Shown here: positions 7,357-9,632 of the stretch, one piece after another | How the letters are laid out: every line of letters starts with the position of its first letter | Numbering within the stretch: position 1 is the stretch's first letter | Assembly (NCBI GenBank): GCA_945907335.1 | Contig: CAMDSU010000058.1 | Location: 1-9,632 of the forward strand | From: Bordetella parapertussis | GTDB taxonomy: Bacteria; Pseudomonadota; Gammaproteobacteria; Burkholderiales; Burkholderiaceae_C | Length of the DNA: 9,632 bases | Reading direction: 5' to 3' | Notes under the pieces: generated by a model | Databases searched by the model: none | What the model saw: the letters and a program-made list of their open reading frames with translations, nothing else | What the model was told of the DNA's origin: nothing | Translations under genes and position numbers: made by a program

Positions 7357-8838
7357 TCATCGGGGTCGAATCACGGTGTATTGCGACCACTCGCCACGAC
7401 GCAACAACACGCTGACTGCTTTGGCTTTGTCCAATTTGGACAGGACCTGGGCGAATGCTTTGGTGTCATTGACTTCAGAGTTGGCGATTTGCGTGATCAC
7501 ATCCCCCTCACGGATACCCGCACGCAAGGCTGGCTCAGCCACAGCATCCACCCTGACGCCACCGCGCAATTTCAATTCTTTTTTCAAGGCTTCCGACAGA
7601 TCACTGACAGTCAAACCCAGCAATTGCGCGGCGGTGTTGGTCTCAGGTGCTTTTTCTGCGGCAGCGGGCTTGGCAGCCACTTTGTCCGGCTCGAACTCGC
7701 CCACGGTGATGGCCACTTCACGGGTCGCGCCACGGCGCAACAAGGTGAGCTTGCTGTTCGTACCAGGCTTGGTGTTGCCCACGGTACGCGGCAAATCAGA
7801 AGATTTTTCAATGGTCTTGCCATCGAACTTGAGAATGATGTCGCCCGCCTCGATGCCTACTTTTTCAGCCGGCGAGCCAGGCTCAACGCTGCTGACAAAT
7901 GCGCCTTGGGGTTTGGCCATGCCCAGCGACTCGGCCACTTCTTTGGTGACTTCACCAATGCCCACACCGAGCCGTCCGCGTTGCACGCGCCCACTGGCAC
8001 GCAGTTGGTTGCTGACATTGGCGGCCTCGTCAATTGGAATAGCAAAGGAAATGCCCATAAAGCCGCCAGAGCGTGAATAAATCTGGCTGTTGATACCGAT
8101 GACTTCGCCGCGCATGTTAATCAAGGGACCGCCTGAATTGCCGGGGTTAATGGCCACATCGGTTTGAATGAATGGCAAGTAGTCGCCGGTGTCACGGCCC
8201 TTGGCACTGACGATACCTGCGGTGACAGTGTTCTCTAAACCGAAGGGAGAACCAATCGCCATGACCCACTCGCCCACTTTGAGTTTGTTCGGGTCGCCCA
8301 ATTTGACAGTCGGCAAGCCGGTGGCTTCAATTTTCACCACCGCTACATCGGTGCGTTTGTCAGAACCCACAATGCGGGCGATGAATTCGCGTTTGTCGGT
8401 CAGGGTCACAATGACTTGCTGTGCGCCATCCACGACATGGGCATTGGTCATGATGAAGCCGTCTGCCGTCAAAATGAAGCCGGAGCCCACGCCGCGAGGC
8501 TGGTCTTCGGGCTGCTGCTGGGGCCGGTTGGGACGCTGTTGGCGCGGTGCATTCGGCATTGGGACACCAAAAAAGCGACGGAACAACTCTTGCATTTCTT
8601 CGTCTTGCGGATCACCCGGTGGATTTTGGGCCGCCGCTTGTGGTGCCGCTTTGTCGACAGTACGGATATTGACCACGGAAGGACCGACTTGCTCGACCAA
8701 ATCGGTGAAGTCTGGCAATGTGCGGTTTTGTGCCACAGCCTGCGACTGCAAACCCGGCAGACCAGCCGTGGCCAGTGACATCAGCAATACTGCCAATAAA
8801 GAAAAAACATGTTTGCGAACGTACAAAGAATGAAACAT
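7357..8838 (-). CDS. degP: Periplasmic serine protease/chaperone, DegP/MucD family (Do-like HtrA)
   Basis: This HtrA-family envelope protease degrades and refolds damaged periplasmic proteins. The protein has 493 residues. A signal peptide (about 1-36) has a basic start, a hydrophobic core SLLAVLLMSLATAG and a likely cleavage at AVA|Q (36/37). The trypsin-like domain has the triad His134 (TNAHVVDG), Asp164 (KRTDVAVVKI) and Ser235 (NPGNSGGPLIN). A Pro/Gln-rich loop (about 93-115) precedes it. Two PDZ domains follow, at about 287-380 and 404-490, joined by an Ala/Pro/Lys-rich linker (386-400). The open frame runs 31 codons further upstream, but the ATG at 8838 starts the signal peptide and has GGGAG ten bases upstream. 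In related genomes this gene (mucD) usually follows rpoE, rseA and rseB; here it follows fabF directly. Whether degP, degQ or mucD is the best name cannot be settled from the sequence. Confidence 0.96.
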   Translation of the reverse strand: MFHSLYVRKHVFSLLAVLLMSLATAGLPGLQSQAVAQNRTLPDFTDLVEQVGPSVVNIRTVDKAAPQAAAQNPPGDPQDEEMQELFRRFFGVPMPNAPRQQRPNRPQQQPEDQPRGVGSGFILTADGFIMTNAHVVDGAQQVIVTLTDKREFIARIVGSDKRTDVAVVKIEATGLPTVKLGDPNKLKVGEWVMAIGSPFGLENTVTAGIVSAKGRDTGDYLPFIQTDVAINPGNSGGPLINMRGEVIGINSQIYSRSGGFMGISFAIPIDEAANVSNQLRASGRVQRGRLGVGIGEVTKEVAESLGMAKPQGAFVSSVEPGSPAEKVGIEAGDIILKFDGKTIEKSSDLPRTVGNTKPGTNSKLTLLRRGATREVAITVGEFEPDKVAAKPAAAEKAPETNTAAQLLGLTVSDLSEALKKELKLRGGVRVDAVAEPALRAGIREGDVITQIANSEVNDTKAFAQVLSKLDKAKAVSVLLRRGEWSQYTVIRPR

Positions 8839-8848
8839 CTTTTTTGAT

Positions 8849-8853
8849 CTCCC
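8849..8853 (-). promoter_or_regulatory. Ribosome binding site of degP
   Basis: GGGAG on the minus strand lies ten bases before the ATG at 8838 and supports that start at the signal peptide. Confidence 0.7.
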
Positions 8854-8916
8854 AAAAGGTATAGCAACAGTTTTAACGCGAAACAAGCATTCGAGGCGGA
8901 CGTGCTTCAATAGCCC

Positions 8917-8928
8917 CTGACATGTCAG
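8917..8928. repeat. 12-base perfect palindrome between fabF and degP
   Basis: CTGACATGTCAG is its own reverse complement. It partly overlaps a second inverted repeat, CAGCA-TT-TGCTG (8926-8937). Together they fill the first part of the spacer after the fabF stop and lie about 80-90 bases before the degP start. The symmetry suits an operator for a dimeric regulator or a weak RNA hairpin; there is no T run. Confidence 0.55.
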
Positions 8929-8942
8929 CATTTGCTGCCAGA

Positions 8943-9632
8943 CTAGATGCGCTTGAATAAAAGCGTACCGTTGGTACCGCCGAAACCGAAATTGTTTTTC
9001 ACTGCCACGTCAATGCGCATGTCGCGTGCCGTGTTGGCGCAGAAATCCAGATCACATTCGGGGTCGGGATGATGCAAATTGATGGTGGGTGGGGCTTTTT
9101 GCTCATGCACTGCCAGCACAGTGAATACGCTTTCAATACCGCCAGCGCCGCCCAACAAATGTCCGGTCATAGATTTGGTTGAACTGATGACCATTTTGTG
9201 CGCATGGGCACCGAAAGCCGCTTTGATGGCGTGGGTTTCATTGATATCGCCCAACGGTGTGGATGTACCGTGCGCATTCAGGTAATCCACTTGGTCAGGC
9301 GACATTTGCGCATTTTTCAACGCCGCCAACATGGAGCGACGTGGGCCGTCCATATTGGGTGCGGTCATGTGACCCGCGTCAGCACTGCGGCCATACCCTG
9401 CAAGTTCGGCGTAAATGCGCGCACCTCTGGCTTTGGCGTATTCATACTCCTCCAGCACCAGCACGCCAGCGCCTTCGCCCAAAACAAACCCATCACGGTC
9501 TTTGTCCCATGGGCGGGAAGCGGTTTTGGGGTCGTCATTGCGGGTAGACAAAGCGCGCATGGCGGCAAAGCCGCCCAAGCCCAATGGCGAAATAGTGGCT
9601 TCCGCACCACCGGCGACCATGACATCCGCGTC
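8943..9632 (-). CDS. fabF: 3-oxoacyl-ACP synthase II FabF, C-terminal part (runs off right edge)
   Basis: FabF (KAS II) condenses malonyl-ACP with acyl-ACP in fatty-acid chain elongation. The window holds the last 229 residues of a protein usually about 410 long, open through the right edge. The fragment begins [22 protein letters not shown], a conserved core segment. The first catalytic His is in [26 protein letters not shown] carries the conserved Lys and the second catalytic His, and [17 protein letters not shown] ends the protein. The active-site Cys is upstream of the window. It could in principle be another KAS II-like enzyme, but these motifs and the housekeeping neighbourhood favour FabF. 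It is followed after 104 bases by degP on the same strand with no terminator visible. Confidence 0.96.
   Translation of the reverse strand, partial: DADVMVAGGAEATISPLGLGGFAAMRALSTRNDDPKTASRPWDKDRDGFVLGEGAGVLVLEEYEYAKARGARIYAELAGYGRSADAGHMTAPNMDGPRRSMLAALKNAQMSPDQVDYLNAHGTSTPLGDINETHAIKAAFGAHAHKMVISSTKSMTGHLLGGAGGIESVFTVLAVHEQKAPPTINLHHPDPECDLDFCANTARDMRIDVAVKNNFGFGGTNGTLLFKRI

Larger units (their letters stand above)
8839..8942 (-). promoter_or_regulatory. Short fabF-degP spacer: degP RBS and weak promoter candidate
   Basis: On the minus strand, TTGTTT (8886-8881) and TATACC (8863-8858) are 17 bases apart and resemble -35 and -10 boxes. However, a start about seven bases after TATACC would fall at or within the GGGAG ribosome site (8853-8849), so this promoter is doubtful. 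No sigma-E-like GAACTT / TCTGA pair is seen. There is no hairpin with a T run after the fabF stop, so fabF transcripts may read through into degP. Two overlapping inverted repeats lie near the fabF end. Confidence 0.3.

Noticed and set aside
7298..8080. Plus-strand 260-codon open frame opposite degP
   Set aside because: It is antisense to a well-supported degP, is rich in Ser/Ala/Thr as expected of a shadow frame, and has no motif.
8839..8931. Upstream extension of degP by 31 codons to near the fabF stop
   Set aside because: It would place a charged stretch before the signal peptide, and the GGGAG site marks the ATG at 8838.

Overview
This window comes from a moderate-GC betaproteobacterium. 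It is most likely a Burkholderiales member, and probably Comamonadaceae-like, judging by the gene order, the extended N-terminus of LepB and the PdxJ subtype. That placement rests on recalled family features, not on a search. Every gene I can support lies on the minus strand, so transcription runs from right to left.

Right to left: the 3' part of fabF (fatty-acid elongation) enters at the right edge. After a 104-base gap comes a complete DegP/MucD-type periplasmic serine protease with a signal peptide and two PDZ domains. An unusual, AT-rich, structure-rich intergenic region of about 470 bases follows. It ends in a strong minus-strand intrinsic terminator only about 44 bases before the next gene. 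The rest is a tightly packed eight-gene run: lepA (EF4), lepB (signal peptidase I), rnc (RNase III), era (ribosome-assembly GTPase), recO (recombinational repair), pdxJ (pyridoxine 5'-phosphate synthase), acpS (holo-ACP synthase) and nagZ (muropeptide recycling, cut by the left edge). Most junctions in this run are ATGA, GTGA or TGATG overlaps, so the genes are probably one translationally coupled transcript. It links translation quality, membrane export, RNA processing, 30S maturation, repair and cofactor supply.

Several true starts differ from the longest open frame. acpS probably starts at a GTG that overlaps the pdxJ stop. pdxJ, recO, era, lepB, lepA and degP all start inside longer open frames.

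The window is mostly conserved housekeeping DNA and I see no new multi-gene system. The points worth a second look are non-coding: the apparent absence of the rpoE-rseA-rseB module between fabF and degP; the terminator or attenuator just ahead of lepA; a cluster of DnaA-box-like 9-mers in the AT-rich spacer; and perfect palindromes flanking degP.
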